Of a stretch of DNA of 64,000 nucleotides, positions 1 to 11,750 are shown in pieces (position 1 is the first letter of the stretch; each line of letters opens with the position of its first letter). The notes under the pieces are model-generated. The model was not told the DNA's origin, searched no databases, and saw nothing but the letters and a program-made list of their open reading frames with translations. The DNA comes from Streptomyces rubrogriseus (GTDB lineage Bacteria; Actinomycetota; Actinomycetes; Streptomycetales; Streptomycetaceae). Made by a program: the position numbers and the translations under genes. The stretch lies in the NCBI RefSeq assembly GCF_027947575.1, contig NZ_CP116256.1, positions 1,674,001-1,738,000 of the forward strand. The letters run 5' to 3'.

Positions 1-576
1 GAACAGCGCCACCAGCGACACTCCCGTCGCCAGCCAGGTGGCGCCCAGCCACTGGCCGCCGAAGTAGCCGAGGGCCACGCTGTACGCGGCCCACGCCAGG
101 CCGGCCAGGGCCGACCAGGGGAGGAACTCGCGGACCCGGCGATGGGCCGCGCCGGCGACGAGTGAGACGACCGAGCGGCCGGCCGGGGCGAAACGGGCCA
201 GGACGACGAGGGCGCCGCCGCCGCGGGCCAGGGCACCGCCGAGACGTTCCTGCGCGGTGGTCAGCCGCCGGGAACGGGCGATCGCGCGGTCCAGCCGTGC
301 CCCGCCGCGCCAGGCGAGGCGGTAGACGGCCAGGTCGCCGATGACGGACGCGGTCGCCGCGCAGAGAGTGAGGACGAGGATGTCGGGGACGTCCTGCGGG
401 ACCCGTCCGGCGGCCGCCGCTCCCGAACCCGCGGCCGCCGCCGTCGCCGCCGTGATGACCAGGACCCCGCTCGGCAGCACCGGCAGGAAGATGTCGAGCA
501 GCACCGAGGCGCCCACCAGCACATAAATCCATGGGCTGCTGACCAGCGACCCGATACTTCCCAGACCTTCGACCAC
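1..576 (-). CDS. DedA-family membrane protein (3' part cut by window edge)
   Basis: Reading from a GTG at 576 with a GGAG ribosome site 5 nt upstream, the frame stays open for 192 codons to base 1, so the C-terminus lies outside. The translation shows a hydrophobic start (SSPWIYVLVGASVLLDIFLPVLPSG), a second hydrophobic stretch around residues 80-95, and the typical DedA re-entrant signature with an ARFAPAGR motif followed by SLVAGAAHR. DedA (SNARE-associated/VTT) proteins are inner-membrane proteins linked to lipid flipping and envelope homeostasis; the exact substrate cannot be read here. It is transcribed away from DoxX with a 174-nt gap in between, in which I see no recognisable site. Confidence 0.85.
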   Translation of the reverse strand, partial: MVEGLGSIGSLVSSPWIYVLVGASVLLDIFLPVLPSGVLVITAATAAAAGSGAAAAGRVPQDVPDILVLTLCAATASVIGDLAVYRLAWRGGARLDRAIARSRRLTTAQERLGGALARGGGALVVLARFAPAGRSVVSLVAGAAHRRVREFLPWSALAGLAWAAYSVALGYFGGQWLGATWLATGVSLVALF

Positions 577-750
577 GACAACTCCCCGGTACTCCCCCGT
601 GGGCCGGGCCATGCCGCGAGACGCGGGGACGGCAGGAGCGGCCAATGACAGCCATACAGCGTACGCCCGGGGTGTGACAGAGGGTTCACAGGGGGCTTGT
701 GTGATCGACGCAGGGCGTTCACACGGGGGAGGGGGTCCGCGGCGGTCCGC

Positions 751-1212
751 TCAGGCGGCGACCGGCGTCTGCCGCTCGGGGGCGGACTCTTCCGGCTCGG
801 ACGCGCGCCGGGCGAGGAGACGATCCAGGCCGAAGGCGCCGGAACCGGTGAAGGCGAGCAGCAGGAAGGCCCAGCAGAACATGGCGGGGGCCTCGCCGCC
901 GTTCTCCATCGGCCACAGGGCCTCCGGCTGGTGCACCTTGAAGTAGGCGTAGGCCATGGAGCCGGAGCAGATGACCGCTGCCGGGCGGGTGCCGAGGCCC
1001 AGCAGGACGAGGCCGCCGCCGACCAGTTGGATCACGGCCGCGTACCAGCCCGGCCAGGTGCCCGCGTCGATCGTGCCGCCCGTCATCGCGGCGCCGCCCA
1101 GGACGCCGAAGAGGGAGGCGGCGCCGTGGCAGGCGAAGAGCAGGCTGACGACTATGCGGAACAGGCCGAGAACGTACGGCTGGGCGCTGTTGCTGTTGAG
1201 GCGTGCGGGCAT
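751..1212 (-). CDS. DoxX family membrane protein
   Basis: 153 residues with four hydrophobic segments and the DoxX pattern (GLFRIVVSLLFACHG near residue 15, VQLVGGGLVLLGLGTRPAA in the middle). I chose ATG 1212 because an AAGGAGC ribosome site precedes it; a longer frame to 1281 has no such site and lacks family similarity. DoxX proteins are small four-helix membrane proteins, in mycobacteria part of a membrane oxidoreductase complex that responds to thiol and redox stress. An iron-box-like palindrome sits 71-89 nt upstream and a CebR-type palindrome about 160 nt upstream, so iron-dependent repression by a DtxR-family regulator is a reasonable inference. The gene appears monocistronic. Confidence 0.85.
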   Translation of the reverse strand: MPARLNSNSAQPYVLGLFRIVVSLLFACHGAASLFGVLGGAAMTGGTIDAGTWPGWYAAVIQLVGGGLVLLGLGTRPAAVICSGSMAYAYFKVHQPEALWPMENGGEAPAMFCWAFLLLAFTGSGAFGLDRLLARRASEPEESAPERQTPVAA

Positions 1213-1282
1213 GCGGGGGTGCTCCTTCGGTCGGCCGGCCGGGACGGGCCGGTGGGGGACGGAACCGAGTGGGCTGCCCACG

Positions 1283-1301
1283 TTAGGTGAGCCTAATGAG
1301 T
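1283..1301 (-). promoter_or_regulatory. Iron-box-like site (DmdR1/DtxR operator) upstream of doxX
   Basis: On the minus strand bases 1296-1283 read TTAGGCTCACCTAA, identical to the last 14 bases of the 19-base iron box TTAGGTTAGGCTCACCTAA reported upstream of the desferrioxamine gene desA. The first five bases of the box (1301-1297) do not match. Position, 71 nt upstream of the DoxX start, fits a promoter operator. Confidence 0.6.
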
Positions 1302-1370
1302 ACTTGCAAGTTCAACATTCCGCCATAACCTGACGTGCAGTCACCTGCCCGGCGCTGTCGCCACTCCAGG

Positions 1371-1384
1371 TGGGAGCGCTCCCA
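1371..1384. promoter_or_regulatory. CebR-type palindromic operator TGGGAGCGCTCCCA
   Basis: A perfect 14-base palindrome identical to the CebR box of streptomycetes (LacI-family repressor relieved by cello-oligosaccharides). With flanking G/C it is a 16-base perfect palindrome (1370-1385). The only gene reading away from it is DoxX, whose start is about 160 nt away; the phosphatase on the other side ends toward it. A second copy in this window is placed convincingly before the LPMO gene. Confidence 0.6.
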
Positions 1385-1497
1385 CGCCCGCGGTGCGGTC
1401 CGCCGATGTGACTCGATTCATACCCCGCCCCGCCCTCGCCGACTCATACCGGAACAACGCCGTACGGCTCCGTGCGGCCTCGCACGACTCCGTACGG

Positions 1498-3216
<1,719 letters not shown>

Positions 3217-3304
3217 GATGATCCTCTCCTCCGTCGCCCCGTACGGTACGGAACGACGGAGGCCGGCGGGGAGGTTCCGCGCCGAACGGACGGTGTACGG
3301 GGCG

Positions 3305-3949
3305 TCAGCAGTTGGCGAGGTAGCCCTGCAGCGCGGACTTCTCCGCCGAGTCGACCGAGAGGTCGTAGTAGTACTTCACCTGCACCCAGGCGCGCACGTA
3401 CGTGCAGCGGTAGGCGCTGCGCGAGGGCATCCAGGTGGCCGGATCCTGGTCGCCCTTGGACTGGTTGACGTTGTCGGTGACCGCGAGCAGCTGGGGCCGG
3501 GTCAGGTCGTTGGCGAAGGACTGCCGGCGCGAGGTGGTCCAGGAGTCGGCGCCCGAGTCCCAGGCTTCGGCGAGCGGGACCATGTGGTCGATGTCCACGT
3601 CGGAGGAGGCGGACCAGGTGGCGCCGTCGTAGGGGGAGTACCAACTGCCGCCGGTGGCGGCGCAGGAGGAGTCGGTGACGACGTTCGTGCCGTCGCGCTT
3701 GAGGATCGTCTCGCGGGTGTTGCAGGTGCCGGACTGGGTGATCCAGTGCGGGAAGAGGTCGCGGTCGTAGCCGGTGCGGTCCTCGGTGGCCACCGTGAGG
3801 GAGGCGAGGTAGGTGCGGGCGGTGGCGGCGCTGACCGGCGTGGGGAGGGCGGCGGAGGCGGCCGGGCCGTTGAGGAGCCCGGCGGAGGCTATGAGCCCGG
3901 TGAACGCGGCGAGGAAACCGAGCCGTCGACGCGCGTAGAACTTCGGCAT
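3305..3949 (-). CDS. Secreted HNH-family nuclease (DUF1524/GmrSD-type)
   Basis: 214 residues with a Sec signal peptide (RRRLGFLAAFTGLIASAGLL, cleavage likely after PAASA near residue 34). The catalytic region contains SDVDIDHMVPLAEAWDSGA, where D-H is the core of the beta-beta-alpha metal finger, followed by LTRPQLLAVTDNVNQSKGD, the N of which is the HNH asparagine. Pairs of cysteines (CNT, SSC, RCT, ANC) suggest disulfides of an extracellular enzyme. Streptomyces secrete several such small nucleases that scavenge DNA. ATG 3949 was chosen over an upstream frame start because of the AAGGGAG ribosome site and the signal peptide. Confidence 0.85.
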   Translation of the reverse strand: MPKFYARRRLGFLAAFTGLIASAGLLNGPAASAALPTPVSAATARTYLASLTVATEDRTGYDRDLFPHWITQSGTCNTRETILKRDGTNVVTDSSCAATGGSWYSPYDGATWSASSDVDIDHMVPLAEAWDSGADSWTTSRRQSFANDLTRPQLLAVTDNVNQSKGDQDPATWMPSRSAYRCTYVRAWVQVKYYYDLSVDSAEKSALQGYLANC

Positions 3950-4071
3950 GCGAACTCCCTTGGGGTGTGGGGGTGTTGGGACGCGGGCAGGGGAATGCTC
4001 GCGACGCCGCATGGCGCACAGGTGTGCGGTCGGTAAGAAGTTAGTGACGTGTGCATGGCACGTCTAGGAGT

Positions 4072-4111
4072 GCGACGAGACTCGTCACAGGACTTTGACG
4101 AGTCTCGTCGC
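4072..4111. repeat. Long perfect inverted repeat, 16-bp arms
   Basis: Arm 4072-4087 (GCGACGAGACTCGTCA) and arm 4096-4111 are exact reverse complements with an 8-base spacer. Each arm is itself nearly palindromic (GACGAG-A-CTCGTC), so the block holds two tandem dyads 24 bases apart. It lies 123 nt upstream of the nuclease start and before the Mn riboswitch, with no T-run, so an operator for a dimeric or tetrameric regulator is likelier than a terminator. Confidence 0.55.
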
Positions 4112-4205
4112 GGGTCCCGGCCGGCCTCGGTGCGGACCCCCGCGGGTCTCGGCGCGGGACTTTCGGCCCTCGGTCCCGGACGGGGGTTCGCGTACTATGG
4201 ACGGC

Positions 4206-4325
4206 GCAGAAGGGGAGTAGCTCTTCGCCGGACCGTCGACATACTGCTCAGCCCGCCTGAGCCGGCGCCCGGAGGCAGGCCTCGTACGCGAGGCGGGCCA
4301 GCGAGACCTTCGGCAAGCAGTGCAC
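4206..4325 (+). promoter_or_regulatory. yybP-ykoY manganese riboswitch
   Basis: The stretch opens with the hallmark AAGGGGAGTAGC (4210-4221), continues with a GTCGACATACTG segment and closes with GCGAGACCTTCGGC (4301-4314), the conserved elements of the two docked loops that bind Mn2+ in RF00080-type riboswitches. It precedes, by about 125 nt, a UPF0016/TMEM165 family gene, one of the standard partners of this riboswitch. The intervening sequence can supply the expression platform. Confidence 0.85.
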
Positions 4326-4448
4326 GCCCGTGCCGTACGGCAGGGGTGGATCCGTGTGCTGCCGTGCCGAGGTGTCGCGCGTGGCGGAGATCGTCAGTTC
4401 CGCGCAATCAGCACTCTCGGTGGGGTGGCCCCGACCGATTGAGGAATC

Positions 4449-5030
4449 TTGATCAGCCTGACCGTGACGGCGCTCGTCTTCGGTGTCGTCTTCCTCGCCG
4501 AACTGCCGGACAAGACCGCCCTCGCCGGCCTCGTCCTCGGCACCCGCTACCGCGCCTCGTACGTCTTCGCGGGCGTCGCCGCCGCCTTCCTGCTGCACGT
4601 CGTGCTGGCCGTCGCGGCCGGCAGCGTGCTGACCCTGCTGCCGCAGCAGCTCGTGCACGCGATCACCGGTGTGCTGTTCCTGGGTGGCGCCGCCGTGCTG
4701 CTGATGAAGAAGGACGACGAGGACGAGGAGGTCCGCAAGCCGCAGGACCAGTCCTTCTGGAAGGTCGCCGGGGCGGGCTTCATGCTCATCCTGGTCGCCG
4801 AGTTCGGCGATCTGACGCAGATCATGACGGCCAACCTCGCGGCCCGTTACGACGACCCGCTCTCCGTCGGCCTCGGCGCGGTGCTCGCGCTGTGGGCGGT
4901 GGCCGGGCTCGGCATCGTCGGTGGAAAGGCCCTGATGAAGCGGGTGCCGCTGGGGCTGATCACGAAGATCGCGGCCGTGCTCATGCTGGGCCTCGGCGTA
5001 TGGAGCCTGTGGGAGGCGATCGCCGGCTGA
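4449..5030 (+). CDS. TMEM165/GDT1 (UPF0016) family Mn2+/Ca2+ exporter
   Basis: 193 residues, six predicted helices in two repeats, each with the family metal motif E-x-G/L-D-K/L-T: AELPDKTAL at about residue 17 and AEFGDLTQI at about residue 117. These acidic motifs bind the transported cation. Family members export Mn2+ (or Ca2+) in exchange for protons, and the upstream Mn riboswitch makes Mn2+ detoxification the best guess. The start appears to be TTG 4449, with GAGGA just before it; the next candidate, GTG 4464, would remove part of the first helix. A Lys/Asp/Glu-rich cytosolic loop separates the two halves. Confidence 0.9.
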   Translation: MISLTVTALVFGVVFLAELPDKTALAGLVLGTRYRASYVFAGVAAAFLLHVVLAVAAGSVLTLLPQQLVHAITGVLFLGGAAVLLMKKDDEDEEVRKPQDQSFWKVAGAGFMLILVAEFGDLTQIMTANLAARYDDPLSVGLGAVLALWAVAGLGIVGGKALMKRVPLGLITKIAAVLMLGLGVWSLWEAIAG

Positions 5031-5178
5031 GCGGCCGGCGGCGCCGTGTGAGCGGGTCGTGCCGGTGGCGCGAACCCGGTCTATTTTGTACCGTGGGTGA
5101 ACAAAGTGGCTCCCGCCCGTTCTCCCTGACCGGCGGGCGGGGCCGCCTTGTTTCCTCCCCGTCCCTTGGAGTCTGCCG

Positions 5179-5844
5179 ATGACGGCCACCGCCACCACCG
5201 TTCTGCCCGCCCGCGCCCTGCTGCTCGACATGGACGGCACCCTCGTCAACTCGGACGCCGCCGTGGAGCGCGTCTGGCGGCGCTGGGCCGACCGGCACGG
5301 GCTGGACGGGGGCGAGGTCATGAAGGTCGTCCACGGACGGCAGGGCTACGCCTCGATGGCGCTGCTGCTGCCGGACCGGCCCATGGAGCACAACCACGCC
5401 GACAACGCGCGCATGCTCGCCGAGGAGACCGCCGACACCGAGGGCGTCGTCGCGATCCCCGGCGCCGCGGAGTTCCTCGCCTCGCTGCGCGGGCTGCCGC
5501 ACGCCCTGGTGACCTCGGCCGACGTGGCCCTGTCCACCGCGCGGATGGCCGCCGCCGGGCTCGCGCAGCCGGACGTCCGGGTCACCGCCGAGTCGGTCGG
5601 CGCGAGCAAGCCCGACCCGGAGGGCTTCCTCAAGGGCGCCGCCGAACTGGGCATCGCCCCCGCCGACTGCATCGTCTTCGAGGACTCCGGCGCCGGCATC
5701 GCGGCCGGGCGCGCCGCCGGGATGCGGGTCGTCGGGGTGGGACCGCGCGCCGGGTTCCACGGGCCGGACGTGGTCGTGGAGGACCTGACGCGGGTGCGTG
5801 TCGAGGCCGGCGCGGACGGCGGGCTGCGCCTGCACATCGGCTGA
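5179..5844 (+). CDS. HAD-superfamily sugar phosphatase (beta-phosphoglucomutase-like)
   Basis: 221 residues. All HAD motifs are visible: LLDMDGTLVNSD with nucleophile and acid aspartates (residues 17 and 19), LVTSAD (motif II serine), GASKPDPEGF (motif III lysine) and IVFEDSGAGIAA (motif IV acidic pair). The helical cap lies between motif I and II. Such subclass IA enzymes dephosphorylate hexose or polyol phosphates; the substrate cannot be decided. ATG 5179 is preceded by TTGGAG. It follows the Mn exporter after 148 nt and converges with the next gene. Confidence 0.9.
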   Translation: MTATATTVLPARALLLDMDGTLVNSDAAVERVWRRWADRHGLDGGEVMKVVHGRQGYASMALLLPDRPMEHNHADNARMLAEETADTEGVVAIPGAAEFLASLRGLPHALVTSADVALSTARMAAAGLAQPDVRVTAESVGASKPDPEGFLKGAAELGIAPADCIVFEDSGAGIAAGRAAGMRVVGVGPRAGFHGPDVVVEDLTRVRVEAGADGGLRLHIG

Positions 5845-5871
5845 CGGGGGCCGCCGAGCGGCCCGCCGCCC

Positions 5872-7089
5872 CTACGGCTCCCGGGTCTCCGACTCCAGCC
5901 TGCGGCGGGTGTCCGGACCGTAGACGCCGACCCTGTCGGTGCGTATGCGGCTCTCCCACTGGTACTGGCGGACGGCGTCCTCGACCTGGCGGTCGTAGTC
6001 GCCGTCGAGGTCGCCCCAGTACATCCACTTCTCCTTCAGGCGCTGCTGGAGTTCCACGACCTCCGGGCCCTGGTCCCCGGGGCGCAGCGTGGGGCCGTCG
6101 CCAAGGCCGGGGTCGTCGTCACCGGACTCCTGCGGGGCGTCGTCCGCCGGCGCGGTCGTGCTCTGCGACGGCTCGGCCGACCGGGACGGTGCGGATGAGG
6201 CGCTCGACGCCGACGCCGACGGGGACGGCGAGGCCGAGGCGCTCGCACTGGCCGACGGGGAGGCGGACGCGGACGGGGAGGCCGACGCGGAGGGCGACGG
6301 CGAGGCGGAGGACGCGCTCGGTTCCGCACTCGGCGAGGACTCGCCGGTCGACGGGTCCGGGACGCTCGCCCGGACCTCGTCCGGCGCCGCCCCGTCCCGC
6401 GACGGGGCGTCGTACGAGAACAGTCCGCTCGCGAATCCCGCCGCGCCGATCACGACCACGACCGCTCCGGCGGCACTCAGCAGGACCCCCTTGCGCCGCC
6501 TCCGCGGCGGCCCGCCGTCGCCGCCCGCGCCTGCCCTCCCCGGGTCCGTCCGGGGGAGGGGAGCGGTGGCGGAGGCATCGAACAGGCGCAGGTCGTGCGC
6601 GCTGGGCGAGCCGGCCGAGGGGGCCAGGGGCGTCGGCAGCGCGGAGGTCGCCTCCGTGTCCCCGTCGCGCGAGTCGCTGCCGGAGGCGGCTCCTGCACCT
6701 GCGCCTGCACCGGCTCCCACGCCGACGGCGCGCAGCGTCATCGTGGCGTCCGGGTCGGACACGGGGGATGCGGGAGGTGCGGGGGATGCGGGGGATGCGG
6801 GGGATGCCGGCGGTGTGGCTGACGCGGGCGGGGCGAGGTGCTCGTCGGGCGCGTCGGGCGCGTCCGAAGGCTCCCCGGCCGTCCCGTCCAGTTCGACGTA
6901 CGGCCGTATGCGCAGCGGATCGAAGTCCTCCGCCGCTGCCGCCTGGGCCGTGCGGGCGTCGCGCAGGGCGTCGGACGCCCTGGTTCCGCAGGCGCAGGCC
7001 GGGGTGTTGTCCGCCGCCCTGGGTGTGCCGCACTCCGGGCAGGCGGCCCCCGCCGGCCGGTCCTGCGACGGCTTCTTCTGCTGATCCAC
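5872..7089 (-). CDS. Membrane-anchored peptidoglycan-binding protein with zinc ribbon
   Basis: 405 residues from GTG 7089 (GGAGGG ribosome site 8 nt upstream). Order of parts: an N-terminal zinc ribbon (CPEC...CACG, residues about 16-35), an Ala/Pro-rich segment with PASPASPA repeats, a single transmembrane helix (GVLLSAAGAVVVVIGAAGFA, about residue 205), a long Ser/Ala/Pro-rich outer linker (SPSASASPS repeats, about 250-310) and a C-terminal PG_binding_1 domain (LRPGDQGPEVVELQQRLKEK). The topology suggests a cytosolic zinc ribbon and an extracytoplasmic wall-binding domain. Its function is unknown; it may sense or tether the wall. Divergently transcribed from the DHA2 pump. Confidence 0.8.
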   Translation of the reverse strand: MDQQKKPSQDRPAGAACPECGTPRAADNTPACACGTRASDALRDARTAQAAAAEDFDPLRIRPYVELDGTAGEPSDAPDAPDEHLAPPASATPPASPASPASPAPPASPVSDPDATMTLRAVGVGAGAGAGAGAASGSDSRDGDTEATSALPTPLAPSAGSPSAHDLRLFDASATAPLPRTDPGRAGAGGDGGPPRRRRKGVLLSAAGAVVVVIGAAGFASGLFSYDAPSRDGAAPDEVRASVPDPSTGESSPSAEPSASSASPSPSASASPSASASPSASASASASPSPSASASSASSAPSRSAEPSQSTTAPADDAPQESGDDDPGLGDGPTLRPGDQGPEVVELQQRLKEKWMYWGDLDGDYDRQVEDAVRQYQWESRIRTDRVGVYGPDTRRRLESETREP

Positions 7090-7198
7090 GCGTTCGTCCC
7101 TCCCCTCGCGACTCCCCTCGCGACCTCCAGAGATTATGCAGATCTTCTCCATACTTCGGCGCACACGCCCCCGGAATGCCGGCTTCCCCGAGGACTGA

Positions 7199-9331
<2,133 letters not shown>

Positions 9332-9340
9332 GCGCCGCCG

Positions 9341-9847
9341 TCAGGAGTCGCGGCCGGAGCGCAGCCGCTTGGCGAACCAGTGCTCGGCGTACGGACTCTC
9401 GTTGTACGCCTCGGTCTCGGTGTAGCCGAGGCGTGCGTACAGGGCGCGGGCCTCGACGAGGTCGCCGCGTGTGTCCAGGACCATGCGCTCCGCCCCGAGT
9501 GCCCGTGCCGCGTCCTCGGCGGCCCGTACGAGCAGCGCGGCGCCGCCCCGGCCGCGCATCGGGCCGTACAGGAAGACCCGGGTCAGCTCGGCGGTGGTGT
9601 CGTCCAGCAGCCGGACGCCCGAGGTGCCGGCCGGTGCACCGCCGTAGCGCGCGACCAGCAGGCGTCCGCGGGGCGGTACGAGGTCGGCACCGGGGTAGGC
9701 GGCGATCTCCCGCTCCAGCTCGTCGGGGTCGGTCGCACGGTCCTCGTGGAGCCGGTACCAGCGGTCGCTCACCTCCGTGTAGTACGCGCGCCAGAGGGCG
9801 GCGGCGACGGGGGAGTCGTACGGTTCCGGGTCGACGGTCCAGGTCAT
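9341..9847 (-). CDS. GNAT-family N-acetyltransferase
   Basis: 168 residues starting at ATG 9847. The acetyl-CoA loop is visible as YGPMRGRGGAALLVRAAEDAA and the C-terminal helix as ARALYARLGYTETEAYN, both typical of GNAT enzymes. The substrate is unknown. No strong ribosome site precedes the start. It ends 9 nt after the pump and is convergent with it. Confidence 0.85.
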   Translation of the reverse strand: MTWTVDPEPYDSPVAAALWRAYYTEVSDRWYRLHEDRATDPDELEREIAAYPGADLVPPRGRLLVARYGGAPAGTSGVRLLDDTTAELTRVFLYGPMRGRGGAALLVRAAEDAARALGAERMVLDTRGDLVEARALYARLGYTETEAYNESPYAEHWFAKRLRSGRDS

Positions 9848-10010
9848 GCCCGCATTGTCGGCCGGGGCCCCGCGTCCTGGGCAAGCATATTTTCCCACCG
9901 GTGCGCCGTCGGCGCACGCCGTGCGCCGTTTGAGCGCGGACTGCGGGGCAACACGAACGGCGAACCGGCCCGCCCGGAGAGACGGCAGGCCGAAAACCCG
10001 GAAGGCACTC

Positions 10011-10682
10011 ATGTCCACAGGCGTGATCATCGCTTTGATCGTGATCGTGGCGGTCGTGCTCGTCGTCGCGGCCGTCCTTGCCCTGCGCGCACGGGGCCCC
10101 CAGCACGGCGGAAGCCTGAAGCGGCGCTTCGGGCCCGAGTACGACCTGGCCGTGGCACGGCACGACGGCGACACCAAGGCGGCCGAACGCGAACTGGCCG
10201 AACGGGTGCGGCGGCACGGGTCGTTGCACACGCGTCCCCTCGAACCCGCCGAGCGCGAGCGCTTCGAGGCGCGCTGGGCCGCGGTCCAGGAGCGCTTCGT
10301 CGACTCCCCGCGCGAGGCGGTCGGCGAGGCGGACCGGCTGCTCGCGGAACTCGCCGGCGCCCGCGGTTTCCCGGACGGCGGCCAGTACGAGGAGCAGCTC
10401 ACGGCGCTGTCCGTGCACCACGCGCACCACGTCGAGGGCTACCGCCGCGTGCACCGGGTGACCCACGCAGGCGTGGACGACGCGCGGGACGGCGGTGCGG
10501 GCACCGAGGAGATGCGTGAGGCCGTCGTCGAGGCCCGCGCGCTGTTCGAGGCCCTGGTACGCCAGGACCGCCACGACCACGGCCGGCAGCGGGCCGGTAC
10601 GGAAGGCGACGGGTCGACCGCGCACCCCGCCCGCGCGTCCCACACGTGGTCGCTCGGCAAGCGCCGGCCGAAGGAGAGCTGA
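10011..10682 (+). CDS. Membrane-anchored coiled protein, paralogous to next gene
   Basis: 223 residues. One N-terminal transmembrane helix (GVIIALIVIVAVVLVVAAVLAL) is followed by a charged, helical cytosolic domain. Residues 95-140 contain RFVDSPREAVGEADRLLAELA, which closely resembles GFVDAPRASVEEADRVLEEIA in the protein encoded 4 nt downstream. Function unknown; such proteins are found in actinobacteria and sometimes called secreted or membrane proteins without a role. ATG 10011 is preceded by GGAAGG. Confidence 0.75.
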   Translation: MSTGVIIALIVIVAVVLVVAAVLALRARGPQHGGSLKRRFGPEYDLAVARHDGDTKAAERELAERVRRHGSLHTRPLEPAERERFEARWAAVQERFVDSPREAVGEADRLLAELAGARGFPDGGQYEEQLTALSVHHAHHVEGYRRVHRVTHAGVDDARDGGAGTEEMREAVVEARALFEALVRQDRHDHGRQRAGTEGDGSTAHPARASHTWSLGKRRPKES

Positions 10683-10686
10683 GGCA

Positions 10687-11244
10687 ATGTCCGACACGAC
10701 AGGCAAGCACGGCACCCCCACCGAGGCCCGCACCCCCACCGAGGCCCGCACCCCCACCGAGGCCCGCACCCCGGCCGAGCCCGCCACCGCCGCCGGTGTC
10801 GGCGCGGCCCCCGAGCCCGGCGTGGTCCCGGAGCCCGGCACGAGCCCCGAGCCCGGCGCGACGACCGAGGCCCGCACTCCCACCGAGCCCCGCGCGACCC
10901 CCGAGCCCCGGACGACGCCCGAGCCCGGTACCGCCGGCGGAACGGCCCCGGTGGCCGCCCGCTCGCTCCTCCCGCCCGGGGAGTCCGACCGGCTCGGTGA
11001 GCGGCTGCACCACGCCGTGACCGGGTTCGTCGACGCGCCGCGGGCCTCCGTGGAGGAGGCCGACCGGGTCCTGGAGGAGATCGCCGCCCGCTTCGCGGAC
11101 GCCGTGGCGCACCGCCGCCGGACCCTGCGCACCTCCTGGCAGGAGGCCGACGGGGACCGGGGTGCGTCCAGCACGGACACCGAGCAACTCCGCCTGGCGC
11201 TGCGGGACTACCGCGAGCTGGCGGACCGTCTGATGCGCCTGTGA
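10687..11244 (+). CDS. Soluble helical protein with Pro/Thr/Glu repeat tail, partner of upstream gene
   Basis: 185 residues. The first half is a low-complexity segment of PTEART and PEPG repeats encoded by an 18-bp tandem repeat; the second half (from about residue 100) is a helical domain sharing the FVDAPR...EEADRVLEEI pattern with the membrane protein just upstream. The 4-nt spacing argues for one transcript and probably for a physical partnership between the two. GAGG 3 nt before ATG 10687. Function not recognised. Confidence 0.75.
   Translation: MSDTTGKHGTPTEARTPTEARTPTEARTPAEPATAAGVGAAPEPGVVPEPGTSPEPGATTEARTPTEPRATPEPRTTPEPGTAGGTAPVAARSLLPPGESDRLGERLHHAVTGFVDAPRASVEEADRVLEEIAARFADAVAHRRRTLRTSWQEADGDRGASSTDTEQLRLALRDYRELADRLMRL
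10714..10767 (+). repeat. In-frame 18-bp tandem repeat, three copies
   Basis: Unit ACCCCCACCGAGGCCCGC repeated exactly three times with a partial fourth; it encodes TPTEAR and can vary in copy number without breaking the frame. Confidence 0.85.
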
Positions 11245-11254
11245 ACGACGGGCG

Positions 11255-11662
11255 TCACCGCTCCGCCCGGCCCTCCCGCCACTGCCGTACGACCTCTTCG
11301 ACGTCGTAGGGCTTCAGACCCAGCGGGGGGCCGGGCGGCGGCTTGAACATGACGTCGCGGATCTTGACGTTGATCTCCTCGACGATGCGGCGGACCGCCC
11401 GCTCCGACGGTGCCTTCGCCGCCGCTTCCAGGGCGTCCTCCGCCTCCTTGCGCAGCGCCAGCGTGGGCGGCAGTACGGAGAATCCCTCGCGGGCCATCTT
11501 CCGCTTGACCCACCACAGTTCGTCGTAGGTGCTGTCCATCTCGCTCGGCAGGGGCTTGCCGACGCCGGGCAGTTCGGCGAACTCGCCGCGCGCGTCCGCA
11601 TCACGGATCTGTTTGTCGACCCAGGACTCGAAGTCGACGCCGGGTGGCTTTCGCTCGGTCAT
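11255..11662 (-). CDS. DUF1992 (DnaJ-homologue subfamily C member 28-like) protein
   Basis: 135 residues. The family signature is clear: FESWVDKQIRDADARGEF followed by LPGVGKPL and MAREGFSVLPPTLALRKE. Despite the DnaJC28 name there is no J domain. Bacterial members are small soluble proteins of unknown role. ATG 11662. It converges with the repeat-tailed protein and diverges from the FHA protein with 88 nt between starts. Confidence 0.85.
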   Translation of the reverse strand: MTERKPPGVDFESWVDKQIRDADARGEFAELPGVGKPLPSEMDSTYDELWWVKRKMAREGFSVLPPTLALRKEAEDALEAAAKAPSERAVRRIVEEINVKIRDVMFKPPPGPPLGLKPYDVEEVVRQWREGRAER

Positions 11663-11750
11663 GACCCCATTGTGCCGGACGCCGGACACGGCTTCACGGG
11701 TCGATCTATCATGCGGCGGCGACAAGCCAACGGACCTCGAAGGAGCGCAC

